Source: a virus. From it: a stretch of 24,058 nt of DNA. A model generated the notes under the pieces. It worked only from the letters and a program-made list of their open reading frames with translations, searched no databases and was not told the origin of the DNA. Each line of letters begins with the position of its first letter. Position 1 is the stretch's first letter. This document shows positions 1 to 8,583 of this stretch, in pieces. The stretch spans positions 1 through 24,058 of IMG/VR virus record IMGVR_UViG_3300030101_002712; one strand, given 5' to 3'. Made by a program: the position numbers and the translations under genes.

Positions 1-1
1 T

Positions 2-1942
2 ACAGTGCTGGGCTTGCCGGATGCAAACTATGCGACAGCAAGACAGGCGACGATCACATATTACGAGATCCAACAAAAGCGGGCGCGCAAACTTGAGCAG
101 TTCATGACGCGGATCGCGCAGCAATTCGATCCGGCATTGCATGTGATGATCGACTTTTCAGGCGTGGATGCGTTGCAAGCTGTACGAACTGAAAAACTAG
201 AGCGCATCAGAATACACATTGAATCGGGTATGTCTGCCAGCGAGGCTTATGCCTATGAAGGCTTAACAGATAGCCCATTTGGAGAGACAGAGAGAACAGA
301 AGACAGTCAGTCAGAAGAAGCGATCGAGCAAGCACTAACAGACCTAGTCCAGCGAGCAAAGGAAGACGAACTTGCAAAGATTGGCAACATGAAAGAGGCA
401 TTTGACGAACTCCCAGAGGCTACGCAAACAGCACTCGAAAAGAAGGCGACTGATCACAATGAGGACGTGAATCAAAACAAGGCAAAGACCACAACAAAAT
501 TCCGCCTTGCTGTCGTATATTGGCGAGGGATCGGGGCCTTCCGCACTAATCCGGCTTCGGTGCGTCCCAGTGTCAGCAGTCCTCAACAGTGGGCGATGGC
601 TCGCGTCAACTCATATCTGTACGCACTCCGTAACGGCAAATACAGATCCGGCAAACATGACACGGATCTATTGCCCAAAGATCATCCGATGTCTGGAAAA
701 GACGAAAAAAAAAAGATTGACGCACTAGAAACGCGGGGGAGCGTCGGAGACAAAGATCCGACGAACTTCCCAAATGATGGCGACGATCAACAGGTGGCAC
801 TCCGTAATTCAGAGTATGAGAGATTCCCACATGACGAGGCACAGGATCTGAAAGACAATTGGCCCGAGATATGGGATCGGGGTGGCAATATCCTTGGAAA
901 CAAACAATACAACCGCCTGAAGCCCATTGCAGAACGCGAGAGCAGTATTGCAGAGACACGAACAGAAGAGCTAGCAATCCGCACGCGTGAAGCATGGGCA
1001 GCGCGTCACCTGAAAGATTTTCGGCTCGCTGGTGTAGTTGCACAGATCAAATGGTTAGTCGTTGGATCTCGTGGATTGTCTCATATGCGCAAAGTGATCA
1101 GCGCAGAAAAGAAGCGACTGACAGAAAAGCGGGATCTATCGCAATCCATGACAAAAGCACAAAAGGATCTGTATTGGCGTCAATGGATGAAAAAGCAAGT
1201 TGTACCCGCTGAGAGGGCAATGAAGAGGGCAGTCGAGATATATCTAGATGATGCTGCGGATCGATACGCTAGACGGGCGGAGACACTTGCACAGGCGATT
1301 ATAAACCAACAACAGAGCAAGGCGATCGATTATACAACGATACTCGGACGCGTTGCAGAAATCACACAGATCCAGAAAGTGATCGGGCGCGCATATCGTA
1401 CGATTTTCATATTGACTGGAAATGATACTGTCGGACAGCTGTATGACATGACAGGCAAAACGAAACCCCTTGATCTTCTATTTGGAGAGCGTCCAATTAT
1501 GGAACGTCAGATCCTGACAATGGCGAAGCAGATCAACGCAACAAATGAAAAGCAAATCAAGCGACTAGTAAGATCAGGCATACAGCAGGGATTGAGTAAC
1601 AAACAGATCTCCGAGAACATCCGATCGGCTACAACATTCAACGCCAAACGCGCGCAGCGTATCGCACAGACTGAAACCACAAAAGCGATCAACACGGCAA
1701 CAAATGACGCGTACAAGCAATTCGAAGATCAAGAGGGTGTCAAGGTGTTGAAAGAATGGATCGATTCACGTGATGACAAAGTGAGGGAGTCACACCTTGA
1801 ACTAGGCAGCCAGCCCCCGATCCCAGTGGATCAAGATTTTAAAGTCGATGGATACTCTGGACCTGCTCCAGCGTCTTTTGGTGCGGCTGCTATGGATATC
1901 AACTGTCGTTGTACTATTGCCCCGATTATCATAGAGGATTAA
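2..1942 (+). CDS. Portal (C-terminal end) fused to MuF-like head morphogenesis protein, 5'-partial
   Basis: The reading frame is already open at base 2, so the 5' end lies outside the window; the GTG at 5 is probably not the start. Counting from that GTG, residues 1-90 look like the C-terminal part of an HK97-type portal (helices ending in SASEAYAYEGL). Residues 165-230 carry a module with SVRPSVSSPQQWAMARV, and about 265-360 another with NWPEIWDRGGNI and AGVVAQIKWLVVGSRG; I recall both as recurrent in phage structural polyproteins, function unknown. Residues 545-640 match the phage Mu gpF family: QRIAQTETTKAINTA, then D590, H597 and the terminal INCRC. The portal forms the DNA entry ring, and MuF-type proteins are internal head proteins that assist assembly. 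A fusion of both is known in other phages. The gene is followed after 22 bases by the next start and leads the head operon. Confidence 0.85.
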   Translation, partial: TVLGLPDANYATARQATITYYEIQQKRARKLEQFMTRIAQQFDPALHVMIDFSGVDALQAVRTEKLERIRIHIESGMSASEAYAYEGLTDSPFGETERTEDSQSEEAIEQALTDLVQRAKEDELAKIGNMKEAFDELPEATQTALEKKATDHNEDVNQNKAKTTTKFRLAVVYWRGIGAFRTNPASVRPSVSSPQQWAMARVNSYLYALRNGKYRSGKHDTDLLPKDHPMSGKDEKKKIDALETRGSVGDKDPTNFPNDGDDQQVALRNSEYERFPHDEAQDLKDNWPEIWDRGGNILGNKQYNRLKPIAERESSIAETRTEELAIRTREAWAARHLKDFRLAGVVAQIKWLVVGSRGLSHMRKVISAEKKRLTEKRDLSQSMTKAQKDLYWRQWMKKQVVPAERAMKRAVEIYLDDAADRYARRAETLAQAIINQQQSKAIDYTTILGRVAEITQIQKVIGRAYRTIFILTGNDTVGQLYDMTGKTKPLDLLFGERPIMERQILTMAKQINATNEKQIKRLVRSGIQQGLSNKQISENIRSATTFNAKRAQRIAQTETTKAINTATNDAYKQFEDQEGVKVLKEWIDSRDDKVRESHLELGSQPPIPVDQDFKVDGYSGPAPASFGAAAMDINCRCTIAPIIIED

Positions 1943-1964
1943 AATGCAACTGAAGGAGATCAGC

Positions 1965-2360
1965 ATGTTAACGGCGTATTTTCTAATTGGGCTCGGCGGT
2001 ATTATTATCGGTGGAGTCAGTACCTTAGTCATAACAAAAGACAAAAAAGAGCCAGTCAGTCAGCCAGTCAGCCCGATCATCGTTGAGCCTGTCGATCCTG
2101 TCTCAGATGTAGCAAAGCAGCTGACAAATCTTGATTTGCTCGTCGAACCTTGTAGCGCTGAATACATCAAAGAAAACGGGGATTTACTTTGCAGGGAAAT
2201 GTATTGCCGCGTAATGGGGCGCGGAGTCGAGGCGAAAACCAGCGGTCAAGAGTGTGAAGAAATTGCGAACGTAGCGAACTCACAGATCATAATCAATCAT
2301 TGTGAGTCTTTTCTTGACGGGTCAAAAGAGTGCTACGAGAAATATAGAGAGCGTAAATAA
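1965..2360 (+). CDS. Membrane-anchored six-cysteine protein in the head module
   Basis: Not recognised as a known family. I chose ATG 1965 because AAGGAG lies at 1953-1958, six bases upstream; an in-frame ATG at 1944 has no ribosome site. Residues 2-22 form a hydrophobic segment (FLIGLGGIIIGG), followed by KDKKE, which predicts one membrane span with the rest of the protein outside the cytoplasm by the positive-inside rule. A Pro/Val/Ser linker leads to a C-terminal domain of about 90 residues with six cysteines, enough for three disulfides if exported. Neither a lipobox nor a clear signal peptidase site is visible. Its position between the portal and protease genes is unusual for a membrane protein; superinfection exclusion or host envelope modification are possible but unproven roles. 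Confidence 0.7.
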   Translation: MLTAYFLIGLGGIIIGGVSTLVITKDKKEPVSQPVSPIIVEPVDPVSDVAKQLTNLDLLVEPCSAEYIKENGDLLCREMYCRVMGRGVEAKTSGQECEEIANVANSQIIINHCESFLDGSKECYEKYRERK

Positions 2361-2363
2361 TTA

Positions 2364-2391
2364 TTCGACACTAGATCCTGTATGCTATACC
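2364..2391 (+). promoter_or_regulatory. Possible promoter for protease and capsid genes
   Basis: TTCGAC at 2364-2369 and TATACC at 2386-2391 are 16 bases apart, with TGC directly before the -10 (extended -10 form TGnTAT). It lies in the 50-base gap before the protease gene, whose ribosome site GAGGAG is at 2400-2405. Both hexamers are imperfect, so the call is weak. Confidence 0.3.
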
Positions 2392-2410
2392 ATAACTGAG
2401 AGGAGCACAG

Positions 2411-3412
2411 ATGCGTTTCAAGAACTTCCAAGCAAAGCAGACAACACAAGACAAGCCGATCAAGTTTGTAGCGTCTACAGCGTCACCTGATAGATATGGC
2501 GATGTCGTAGATCAAAAGGGCTGGGATCTGTCTGCATACAATCGCAATCCAGTTGTGCTTTTTAATCACAATCCGTCACAGATGCCAATCGGCAAGGGTA
2601 AAGCCTATGTCGAGAATGAGCAATTAATGCTGGAGGTGGAATTTGATCAAAAAGACGACATGGCTAAAACGATTGAGCAGAAAGTGCGCGACGGCTATAT
2701 CAATGCTGTATCAGTCGGATTTCAGCCGAGTAAAACTATCGCTCGTAGTTCTTTGCCTACTGATCATCCTTATCATGGAAAGTCAGGATCTTACTTTCAA
2801 GCGTCCGAACTTTTAGAAGTATCGATCGTAACAATACCTGCAAACAATGAGGCTACCTTGTCAAAGCAATTCACTAGAGGAATCGGGCTTGCCGACGTTG
2901 CAAAATCCTTGATCCAAAGCAATAAAGTTGTATCCATCACAGAGACAAAATCTAACACTGTAATTGTAGAGTTTGCAAAGGCAGATCCACAGCCACAAAA
3001 GAGCGCCGATACTCCTAATGTATTGCGTGAACTTGTGGGATCAATGGTTACCGATGGAATAGAGATGCCTCTATACAACAGTAAAGAAGAAGCCGAAGAA
3101 AAAGCCGAAGAGATGGGCGGGAGTGGATCGCATGAGCATACTCTTGACGGTGAAACTGTATATATGCCTTTTGAGTCACATGAGCAGATTATGGAGATCA
3201 TGGGCGACAAAGAGGAAGAGGAAGAAGTCGAGCGCGAGCACGATGAAGAGCACGACGAAGAAAAATATCACGATGATGACGAAGAAAAATATCACGATGA
3301 TGAAGACAGCGAAGACGAAAAAGATAAAATGAAAGAGGAAGACAGCGAGGACGAAGAAAAATACATGTCTCTCGATGACTTCCTCCGCGAACTTAGACAA
3401 TTTAACAAATAG
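2411..3412 (+). CDS. HK97-type prohead protease with acidic C-terminal tail
   Basis: This serine protease of the U35/HK97 prohead type would cleave the capsid protein's N-terminal delta domain, and itself, during head maturation. Residues 15-150 show the family pattern: STASPDRYGDVVDQKGW, a histidine in LFNHNP (H53), a serine in AVSVGF (S101) and the closing strand LLEVSIVTIPANNEA. Residues 217-261 add a histidine-containing module (MPLYNSKEEAEE ... GSHEHTLDG ... YMPFESHEQ) that I recall from other phage structural proteins. Residues 266-318 are almost all Glu, Asp, Lys, His and Tyr, and the last 15 residues form a short amphipathic segment (LDDFLRELRQF). The acidic tail is unusual for the family and may act as a scaffold or occupy the capsid interior. 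Ribosome site GAGGAG at 2400-2405; the capsid gene begins 14 bases after the stop. Confidence 0.88.
   Translation: MRFKNFQAKQTTQDKPIKFVASTASPDRYGDVVDQKGWDLSAYNRNPVVLFNHNPSQMPIGKGKAYVENEQLMLEVEFDQKDDMAKTIEQKVRDGYINAVSVGFQPSKTIARSSLPTDHPYHGKSGSYFQASELLEVSIVTIPANNEATLSKQFTRGIGLADVAKSLIQSNKVVSITETKSNTVIVEFAKADPQPQKSADTPNVLRELVGSMVTDGIEMPLYNSKEEAEEKAEEMGGSGSHEHTLDGETVYMPFESHEQIMEIMGDKEEEEEVEREHDEEHDEEKYHDDDEEKYHDDEDSEDEKDKMKEEDSEDEEKYMSLDDFLRELRQFNK
3254..3301 (+). repeat. Perfect 24-bp tandem duplication in the protease acidic tail
   Basis: Two identical 24-base units (3254-3277 and 3278-3301) each encode DEEKYHDD. A partial third DEEKY follows near 3349-3363, and EDSEDE is also duplicated. The exact DNA identity suggests recent slippage duplication. 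Confidence 0.9.
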
Positions 3413-3426
3413 ACATTGGAGTAATT

Positions 3427-4866
3427 ATGTCGAACATTGATGCAGTTAAGCAAATTATGGGAGAGCTGAAGAGCCTCCGTAATAATCAAGATGAGAAAGT
3501 TGCCAACATTGAGCAACAAATGAAAGCACTGAAAGAAGCACAACGCCTCACAGAAGAAGCCGTATATCGTGCTGACTCTGTCGAAGTTACTGGCACTGAT
3601 TCAGAACTTAAAAAGTTTGTCAATAAAGACGGATCGATCCGCTGGACAGCCGGAAAGACTCAAGTCAAGACAGCGACAGGCGTGCAGACTGTACATGAAG
3701 CCGGATTGCTTGACACTGAAGAGAACTTGTCAAACTGGCATGTTGAAATGAAGCGTCTAGCCAACGATCGCCGCATGGTTAAAAACATGCTTGTCGGTGA
3801 AAAGCACACTCCAAAATTGGATCTTGCTATCGCTCGCCATTTGGCTGTTGCTCCTCGCTCAATCGCTGCTCAAGTTTCAAAGGCAAATTATGACGGCGCC
3901 GGCGTAGGTGCTGAGTTGATCCCTGATCAATTCTTGGCTGAATTGCACATGAAGTTTGAAGTTCCTACAGTTGTACGTTCTTTATTCTCTGAAGTGCAAA
4001 TGACTTCTAACACCATGCTCGCGCCTCGCATCGATCGCGGCGGTCGTCCATACATCAAGGGCACCGTAAGCAGTGACAATCCTGCATTGTACCCTGTATC
4101 TACTGTATCAATGGGACAAAATCAAATCACTGCAAAAGGCTTGTCAACTCGTTACATCCTTGACGAAGAATTGATCGAAGACTCAGCCGTGTTGTTGTTG
4201 CCAGCAATGCAACGCATGATCGCAAAAGATATGCGCGATGCTGTTGAGGACGCAATCATTAACGGTGATGCTGCCGCTACCCATCAAGACGATATTGCAC
4301 AATGGAACATCCGCGAAAGATGGGGAGCAACTGGCCTTGGTGGATCTAACGATCACAGACGTTTGTTTACTGGTCTTCGAGCTGCTTCTTATGACAAGGC
4401 GACGCAATTGGCTCTTGGTACTGTAACTGCAACAAACATGCTTCAATTGATCTCTCAGTTGGGTGAGTATGCTGCTGCTGATAAAGTGTTGATCGTATCT
4501 CCTGAGGCTCTTTATAATAGCCTTCTTGGATTGGATCAAGTCTTGACCCTCGATAAGTTCGGTCCTAGCGCAACAATCCTCACAGGGCAGATCGGATCAT
4601 TGTTTGGCATGCCGATCGTTGTATCTCGTTTCTTGTCTGCTGATCTTGCTGGAACTGGTCTTTTTGCTGGTGCTGGTAACGACAAAACCGGAATGCTTGT
4701 CGTATCTCGTGACAGTTGGAACATCTTTGCACGTCGTGGCATCCAAATCTCACAAGAGCAAGACATCAAATCAGGCGCTTACAACATGGTAGCAACTGAG
4801 CGCTTGACCTTCGGATCTCTTGATGCTGATGCTGTTAAAAATGTTGCATTCGGATTCAACGTATAA
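3427..4866 (+). CDS. HK97-fold major capsid protein
   Basis: At 479 residues with this position directly after the prohead protease, this is the major capsid protein that builds the icosahedral shell. Residues 1-50 are a predicted coiled coil rich in Glu, Lys and Gln, as expected for a delta (scaffolding) domain removed by the protease. The remainder follows the HK97 pattern, with GAELIPDQFLAELHMKFE at the start of the mature domain, SEVQMTSNTMLAPR and the YILDEELIEDSA segment of the spine helix region, and the LGTVTATNMLQLISQLGEYAAAD helix with the following conserved strands (KVLIVSPEALY, GQIGSLFGMPIVVSRFL). Codon choice is biased towards frequent codons compared with neighbours, fitting very high expression. 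The start has GGAG at 3418-3421, with ATG at 3427. I see no accessory insertion domain. Confidence 0.93.
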   Translation: MSNIDAVKQIMGELKSLRNNQDEKVANIEQQMKALKEAQRLTEEAVYRADSVEVTGTDSELKKFVNKDGSIRWTAGKTQVKTATGVQTVHEAGLLDTEENLSNWHVEMKRLANDRRMVKNMLVGEKHTPKLDLAIARHLAVAPRSIAAQVSKANYDGAGVGAELIPDQFLAELHMKFEVPTVVRSLFSEVQMTSNTMLAPRIDRGGRPYIKGTVSSDNPALYPVSTVSMGQNQITAKGLSTRYILDEELIEDSAVLLLPAMQRMIAKDMRDAVEDAIINGDAAATHQDDIAQWNIRERWGATGLGGSNDHRRLFTGLRAASYDKATQLALGTVTATNMLQLISQLGEYAAADKVLIVSPEALYNSLLGLDQVLTLDKFGPSATILTGQIGSLFGMPIVVSRFLSADLAGTGLFAGAGNDKTGMLVVSRDSWNIFARRGIQISQEQDIKSGAYNMVATERLTFGSLDADAVKNVAFGFNV

Positions 4867-4880
4867 TCATTAAATCAATA

Positions 4881-4896
4881 GGGGGAGAGATCCCCC
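4881..4896 (+). other. Intergenic hairpin with GAGA (GNRA) tetraloop
   Basis: GGGGGA (4881-4886), loop GAGA (4887-4890), TCCCCC (4891-4896): a perfect 6-bp stem just after the capsid gene. The following TCCCTTTT is a weak U-tract, so it could be a partial terminator or an mRNA 3'-end stabiliser. The same stem recurs at 20602-20617. Confidence 0.7.
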
Positions 4897-4917
4897 TCCC
4901 TTTTATTGGAGAAAAAA

Positions 4918-5304
4918 ATGTCTTACTATTATCCTGAACATCAATACTTTCTTACAGCCGCTGGAACTGATGGCGAAGCAAGTATTGTATTCCATGAACG
5001 AATGGAAGTTGTTGCCTGTAAAATTGTTGATTTTGCGGGTGTTGCCGCACATGGGACAAACTATGTAACATTCCAAGTTATTGGAAATGACAAAACAAAT
5101 GTGCTTTTTGAGTGGAAAACGCTCGACACTGCAAACGGTGCACTGGCTGCAAATGTTGCCGTTGATATGGTTTCTCAAGGTCACGAAGACAAAGCAATTT
5201 TTGAGGCTGGAGAAGTGTTGATCTTAAAAGCAATCAAGGCTGCCAGCGGTCAAGCAACAAAAGCAAGTATCTGCTTGCAGTTGCGTCAAGCGCGTTCTTA
5301 CTAA
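4918..5304 (+). CDS. Small putative capsid decoration or head protein
   Basis: The product is 128 residues, and I do not recognise the family with certainty. ATG 4918 is chosen because GGAG at 4908-4911 fits it; an in-frame TTG at 4906 overlaps that site. The sequence is mainly predicted beta strand (ASIVFHERMEVVACKIVDFAG, TNYVTFQVIGNDKTNVLFEW, AGEVLILKAI) without membrane segments. Similar small beta proteins directly after the capsid gene are often decoration proteins that bind the capsid surface; the alternative is a head completion protein. Function is inferred from position and composition only. Confidence 0.55.
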   Translation: MSYYYPEHQYFLTAAGTDGEASIVFHERMEVVACKIVDFAGVAAHGTNYVTFQVIGNDKTNVLFEWKTLDTANGALAANVAVDMVSQGHEDKAIFEAGEVLILKAIKAASGQATKASICLQLRQARSY

Positions 5305-5328
5305 CTCACTGATCTAGGTTAAAAATGT

Positions 5329-5937
5329 ATGCCTCTTGTTACTACGGATATATTGAAGGAGTACCTGCCTGAAATTACAGGCACAGGGAGCGATACAGAA
5401 CTGTCGGATCTTTTGGATAGAGTCGAGGCGGCGATCGCTCGTTTCCTCGGCTTTCCTGCGCCTGATAGTAGCGTTACAAAAACGCTAGCCGTTGCAACGT
5501 ATACGCTGTATATTGATTCGTACATGTACGACAATATAAGCGTGTTACCGTTGCCAGTCAGACCAGTTGTAACGATTACCAGTGTACACGCAGATCCGGA
5601 TCGAGTCTATGGCGCTGATACTGAAGTAAAGGCAGACGAGTACGAGATTGATAAACAACAGGGCTTACTCATCATCAAAACGAACACAAGCACTGTAGGA
5701 TTCACAAACGCCTATCGAGGGAATAAAGTTGTGGGCACGTTTGGATTCACGCTATTCCATAAGGATCTTGTGCATGCTGTCTGTGTGTTTGCTTCTCAAC
5801 TCCACAGAGCGAAGAGCAGTCAAGGGAAAAAAAGCAATGCACTGAGAGGCGCGACGACTTCATATTTGCCCAATACGATCCCGCAAGAAGTGAAAGAAAT
5901 ATTATACCCCTATCGAAACACATTTGTGATTATATAG
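5329..5937 (+). CDS. Head-tail connector (adaptor) protein, gp6/YqbG-like
   Basis: The 202-residue protein sits where HK97-type phages encode the adaptor that docks below the portal. Its N-terminal helical part (TTDILKEYLPEITGTGSDTELSDLLDRVEAAIARFLGFP) is typical of these connectors: a short helix, an acidic turn, then a long helix ending in a Phe-Leu-Gly-Phe motif. A central beta region (YTLYIDSYMYD, VVTITSVHADPDRVY) and a C-terminal helix follow. The start at 5329 has only a weak ribosome site (AGG at 5316-5318); an out-of-frame ATG at 5325 overlaps it. Confidence 0.75.
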   Translation: MPLVTTDILKEYLPEITGTGSDTELSDLLDRVEAAIARFLGFPAPDSSVTKTLAVATYTLYIDSYMYDNISVLPLPVRPVVTITSVHADPDRVYGADTEVKADEYEIDKQQGLLIIKTNTSTVGFTNAYRGNKVVGTFGFTLFHKDLVHAVCVFASQLHRAKSSQGKKSNALRGATTSYLPNTIPQEVKEILYPYRNTFVII

Positions 5938-5946
5938 GGGCACGAT

Positions 5947-6327
5947 ATGGAGTTCAATGAGCTGTCACCACAGATGCGAGGGGCCAAAACTCGCCTGTTA
6001 AAGTTGCTAGAGAAACGACTAAAGATCGCCGCCTTGCAAATGGAGGGACGATCCAAGCAAGTTGCATTTTCTAGATTCAACAATCAGACTGGACGATTGC
6101 GTCAGAGCATCGCGGGACGCTTTGCAGTGGTAGACGGCAAGCCGACTGCAATATTGCAGGCAGGTGGACAATTTGGCGACGCTGAATTGGAATATGCACG
6201 CTTTATCGAGTTCGGTACACGTTACATTAAGCCGCGCAGATTTCTAGGGCGAAGTATCGAAGCACAGCAAAAAGAATTCCAGCCCAAATTGCAAGACTTG
6301 CTACGAGCTGCACTGATACGGGATTGA
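5947..6327 (+). CDS. HK97 gp10-like neck / tail completion protein
   Basis: The 126-residue protein shows the hallmark of the HK97-gp10 family: an N-terminal basic helix (RLLKLLEKRLKIAALQMEGRSK), the phrase NQTGRLRQSI (usually TG.LR.SI) and ARFIEFGTRYIKPRRFL (usually the .FVEFGT....P.PFL pattern) near the C-terminus. Members help complete the head-to-tail joint. AGGGG at 5936-5940 precedes ATG 5947. The next gene starts one base after its stop, so they are probably translationally coupled. Confidence 0.85.
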   Translation: MEFNELSPQMRGAKTRLLKLLEKRLKIAALQMEGRSKQVAFSRFNNQTGRLRQSIAGRFAVVDGKPTAILQAGGQFGDAELEYARFIEFGTRYIKPRRFLGRSIEAQQKEFQPKLQDLLRAALIRD

Positions 6328-6328
6328 T

Positions 6329-6796
6329 ATGGCAAATGCAACGATTTACAGAGTATTGGAAGCACTCCAAACGAAAACGGCGCAGGATTTTTCTAGTGAT
6401 CATAGTGGTCTTGATATGCGCAATTCTGTTGTTATCGGTGCTTTGTTGGACCCTCCGCGCGCGCCTTATGCGTCAGTATCATTCTTGGATTATACGACAG
6501 AGCAAGGCTTGAATCTGGCGTCTTATCGCATGTCGGCAAGATACGAGATCTATTGCTTTTGTGGAGGCTCAGATCTTGCAGACAGATCAAAAAATGTACT
6601 GAATCTTACAAGCGACATTATCAAGGCAATCACAGCTGATCGATTTCTAGGTCTGGCCAATCCAGACACCACAAGAACGATCGATAATGTCATTTGCAAC
6701 TTTACGGCAATCGAGGGAGATAGATTTGGACTCGATGGCATTGCAATCGGTTATATTGAGGTCACAGTTACATTTCAAAGTAGGACAGGGATCTAG
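6329..6796 (+). CDS. Putative tail terminator / neck protein
   Basis: The 155-residue protein lies between the gp10-like protein and the tail genes, the usual place of the tail terminator that caps the tail tube and joins it to the head. The composition fits a small alpha/beta fold: an N-terminal helix (ATIYRVLEALQTKTAQDF), a central strand pair (RMSARYEIYCFCGG) and an edge strand at the end (GYIEVTVTFQSRT), the layout of DUF3168/gpU-like proteins. I see no diagnostic motif, so the specific role rests mainly on gene order. Confidence 0.55.
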   Translation: MANATIYRVLEALQTKTAQDFSSDHSGLDMRNSVVIGALLDPPRAPYASVSFLDYTTEQGLNLASYRMSARYEIYCFCGGSDLADRSKNVLNLTSDIIKAITADRFLGLANPDTTRTIDNVICNFTAIEGDRFGLDGIAIGYIEVTVTFQSRTGI

Positions 6797-6798
6797 AT

Positions 6799-7560
6799 AT
6801 GACGTGGTTTGATGCAGATTACAGAAGGCGGCAAATTGTAGCCATTGACGCGACAGGCGGATCCGGTACGACGGCAACGATCGACGCTGAGTTTTTAGTG
6901 CCGTCTGACTGGGATGATTTTTGGGACAATATCCGATCAGATTTCAATGATGTAGTCGTGACAGATTCAGAGGGCAACAAGGCAAACTTTGCACGTAAAG
7001 CCGGAGCCAACTACAGCACAAGAACGCTGACACTGCAGATCGACGGATTGCAGATCAAAAATGATGATTCTTTTGCTGTCGCATATGTGTATTTCTTTGA
7101 ACCAAATGAAACAACAGATCACAGTACCAGCGTGACTATTTCCAGCGCCAAGACAGGGCACATAATGCTTTCTGCGCCTCATTCTAGGATAGTCAGTCAG
7201 CCAGCCAGTCAAAGCGCCTTAGACAGCCCGATACAGTCGTTTGTTAAAGCATCCACAGACGAGATACATGTTTTTTTCATTGTCAATTCAGGATTTGCCA
7301 AGCGGATCAGCCCATTCAACGAGCGCAACGATGAAGAGGGGATCGATTATGTACAGGTGAAATCCTTTGATTCAAGCGGTGCCGATGCCTCTGCGCGCTA
7401 TGATGAAGCATCAACGAGATTCGGCAATGGATTTGTAAGAGCAACATACAAAGCAGGCGACAACGGCACAGACTACGCGATCGCAATCCAAATCTCAACA
7501 ACACTCGGACAGCTGTACCAAATACGTGCTATTTTACGAGTAAAGAATTTACTTCCATAG
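6799..7560 (+). CDS. Putative virion protein with DUF2341-like beta domain
   Basis: The first 110 residues (WFDADYRRRQIVAID near the start, then DVVVTDSEGNKANF, TLTLQIDGLQIKNDDSF and AYVYFFEPNET) resemble the DUF2341 beta-sandwich pattern: an initial W..YR, a D...TD..G..., then strands ending in YYG-like text, here YFFEPN. I cannot prove the match by eye. The rest contains a Ser/Gln-rich linker around VSQPASQSALDSP and another beta-rich stretch ending LYQIRAILRVKNLLP. It starts two bases after the neck gene and precedes the tail tube gene, so it is probably a virion component, perhaps a tail decoration or carbohydrate-binding protein. Confidence 0.5.
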   Translation: MTWFDADYRRRQIVAIDATGGSGTTATIDAEFLVPSDWDDFWDNIRSDFNDVVVTDSEGNKANFARKAGANYSTRTLTLQIDGLQIKNDDSFAVAYVYFFEPNETTDHSTSVTISSAKTGHIMLSAPHSRIVSQPASQSALDSPIQSFVKASTDEIHVFFIVNSGFAKRISPFNERNDEEGIDYVQVKSFDSSGADASARYDEASTRFGNGFVRATYKAGDNGTDYAIAIQISTTLGQLYQIRAILRVKNLLP

Positions 7561-7569
7561 GAGTCATAC

Positions 7570-8547
7570 ATGTCTATTTTATTCGCACAAAATTCATTTC
7601 TACGAGTTGGAGAAGAATCCACATGGGGAACTGAACAAGCCTCGACAACTCAAGACATTAAAGTGATTAGCAGCACTCTGCAAGTTGTACAGGAAAGAGA
7701 GCGCACCACACATTTATCCGTCCCAACTAGTGGCATGCAGTCAGGTACGTTTGAGGGCTTCAGAAATGCCGGAGGATCGATCGACATCCCTGCTTATTAT
7801 GATGGGATCGGCGTATTGATTAAAGCGGCACTCGGAGCACTTGCCACCACAGGCGGATCGGCACCGTATACACACACATACACACCAGCGTCAACACTTC
7901 CATCACTGACAATCCAATTTCAACGCGGTACAAATCTCGCAGACAGTCGCGAGGATTTTCTTGGTATGAAAGTCAATACAATGACAATCAGCGCAGAAGC
8001 CGGATCGGAAATGACAATATCCTTTGACCTGATCGGCAAAGATGCAGACGCACGAGCCGCAAACATTGTTAGCGACTTTCCGAGCCATGACGAGATCTTA
8101 CACTTTGAAGCTGGTTCTTTAAGTCTTGGATCTTCATTTTCCCCAACGTCACTAGACATCCGATCTTTTGAATTGACACTATCAAACGCGATCGACCGTC
8201 GTAATTTGCTGGGCTCCAAACTGACAGGCGAGCCAGTATTTACAGACTTAAGAGAAGTTACAATGTCTGTAACTTGTGATGTAACAGATAATACATTGTA
8301 TGCTGCTTCACTTGCTGGAACTCAAGACGACGTGTCATTACAGTTCACGCGTACAGCTGACACAAATCATCACTTTAAAATGACATTGTCAAACGCTACT
8401 ATTGAAGATTACAACGACAATATAACTGCCTTTGGCCGTGTAGAGCGCACATTCACATTTAGAGGCACTGCAAACGCTACAAACGCTGGATTAACTATCG
8501 AGATCAAGAACGCCTCAGCAAATGGATTGTACGGCGATACTCCTTAA
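7570..8547 (+). CDS. Major tail tube protein
   Basis: The 325-residue protein has the N-terminal signature of phage tail tube proteins (LRVGEESTWGTEQ), then the typical alternating strands with GTFEGFRNAGGSIDIPAYYDGIGVLIKAALGA and YTHTYTPASTLPSLTIQF, and MTISFDLIGKDAD. Tail tube proteins stack as hexamers around the tape measure to form the DNA conduit. There is no separate sheath gene, which fits a flexible siphovirus tail. The last 80 residues are more Thr/Asn-rich and could be an Ig-like surface extension. AGGAG at 7559-7563 serves ATG 7570, and the strong terminator at 8601 ends the transcript. Confidence 0.85.
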   Translation: MSILFAQNSFLRVGEESTWGTEQASTTQDIKVISSTLQVVQERERTTHLSVPTSGMQSGTFEGFRNAGGSIDIPAYYDGIGVLIKAALGALATTGGSAPYTHTYTPASTLPSLTIQFQRGTNLADSREDFLGMKVNTMTISAEAGSEMTISFDLIGKDADARAANIVSDFPSHDEILHFEAGSLSLGSSFSPTSLDIRSFELTLSNAIDRRNLLGSKLTGEPVFTDLREVTMSVTCDVTDNTLYAASLAGTQDDVSLQFTRTADTNHHFKMTLSNATIEDYNDNITAFGRVERTFTFRGTANATNAGLTIEIKNASANGLYGDTP

Positions 8548-8562
8548 CGCTTGACACACAAA

Positions 8563-8583
8563 AGGCAGCCTGTTAGACTGCCT
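8563..8583 (-). terminator. Possible leftward terminator of the small inserted cassette
   Basis: Read leftward, AGGCAG and CTGCCT form a 6-bp stem followed by TTTTGTGTGT. It lies just past the leftward genes and before the end of the tail tube gene. The stem is short, so this is tentative. Confidence 0.35.
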
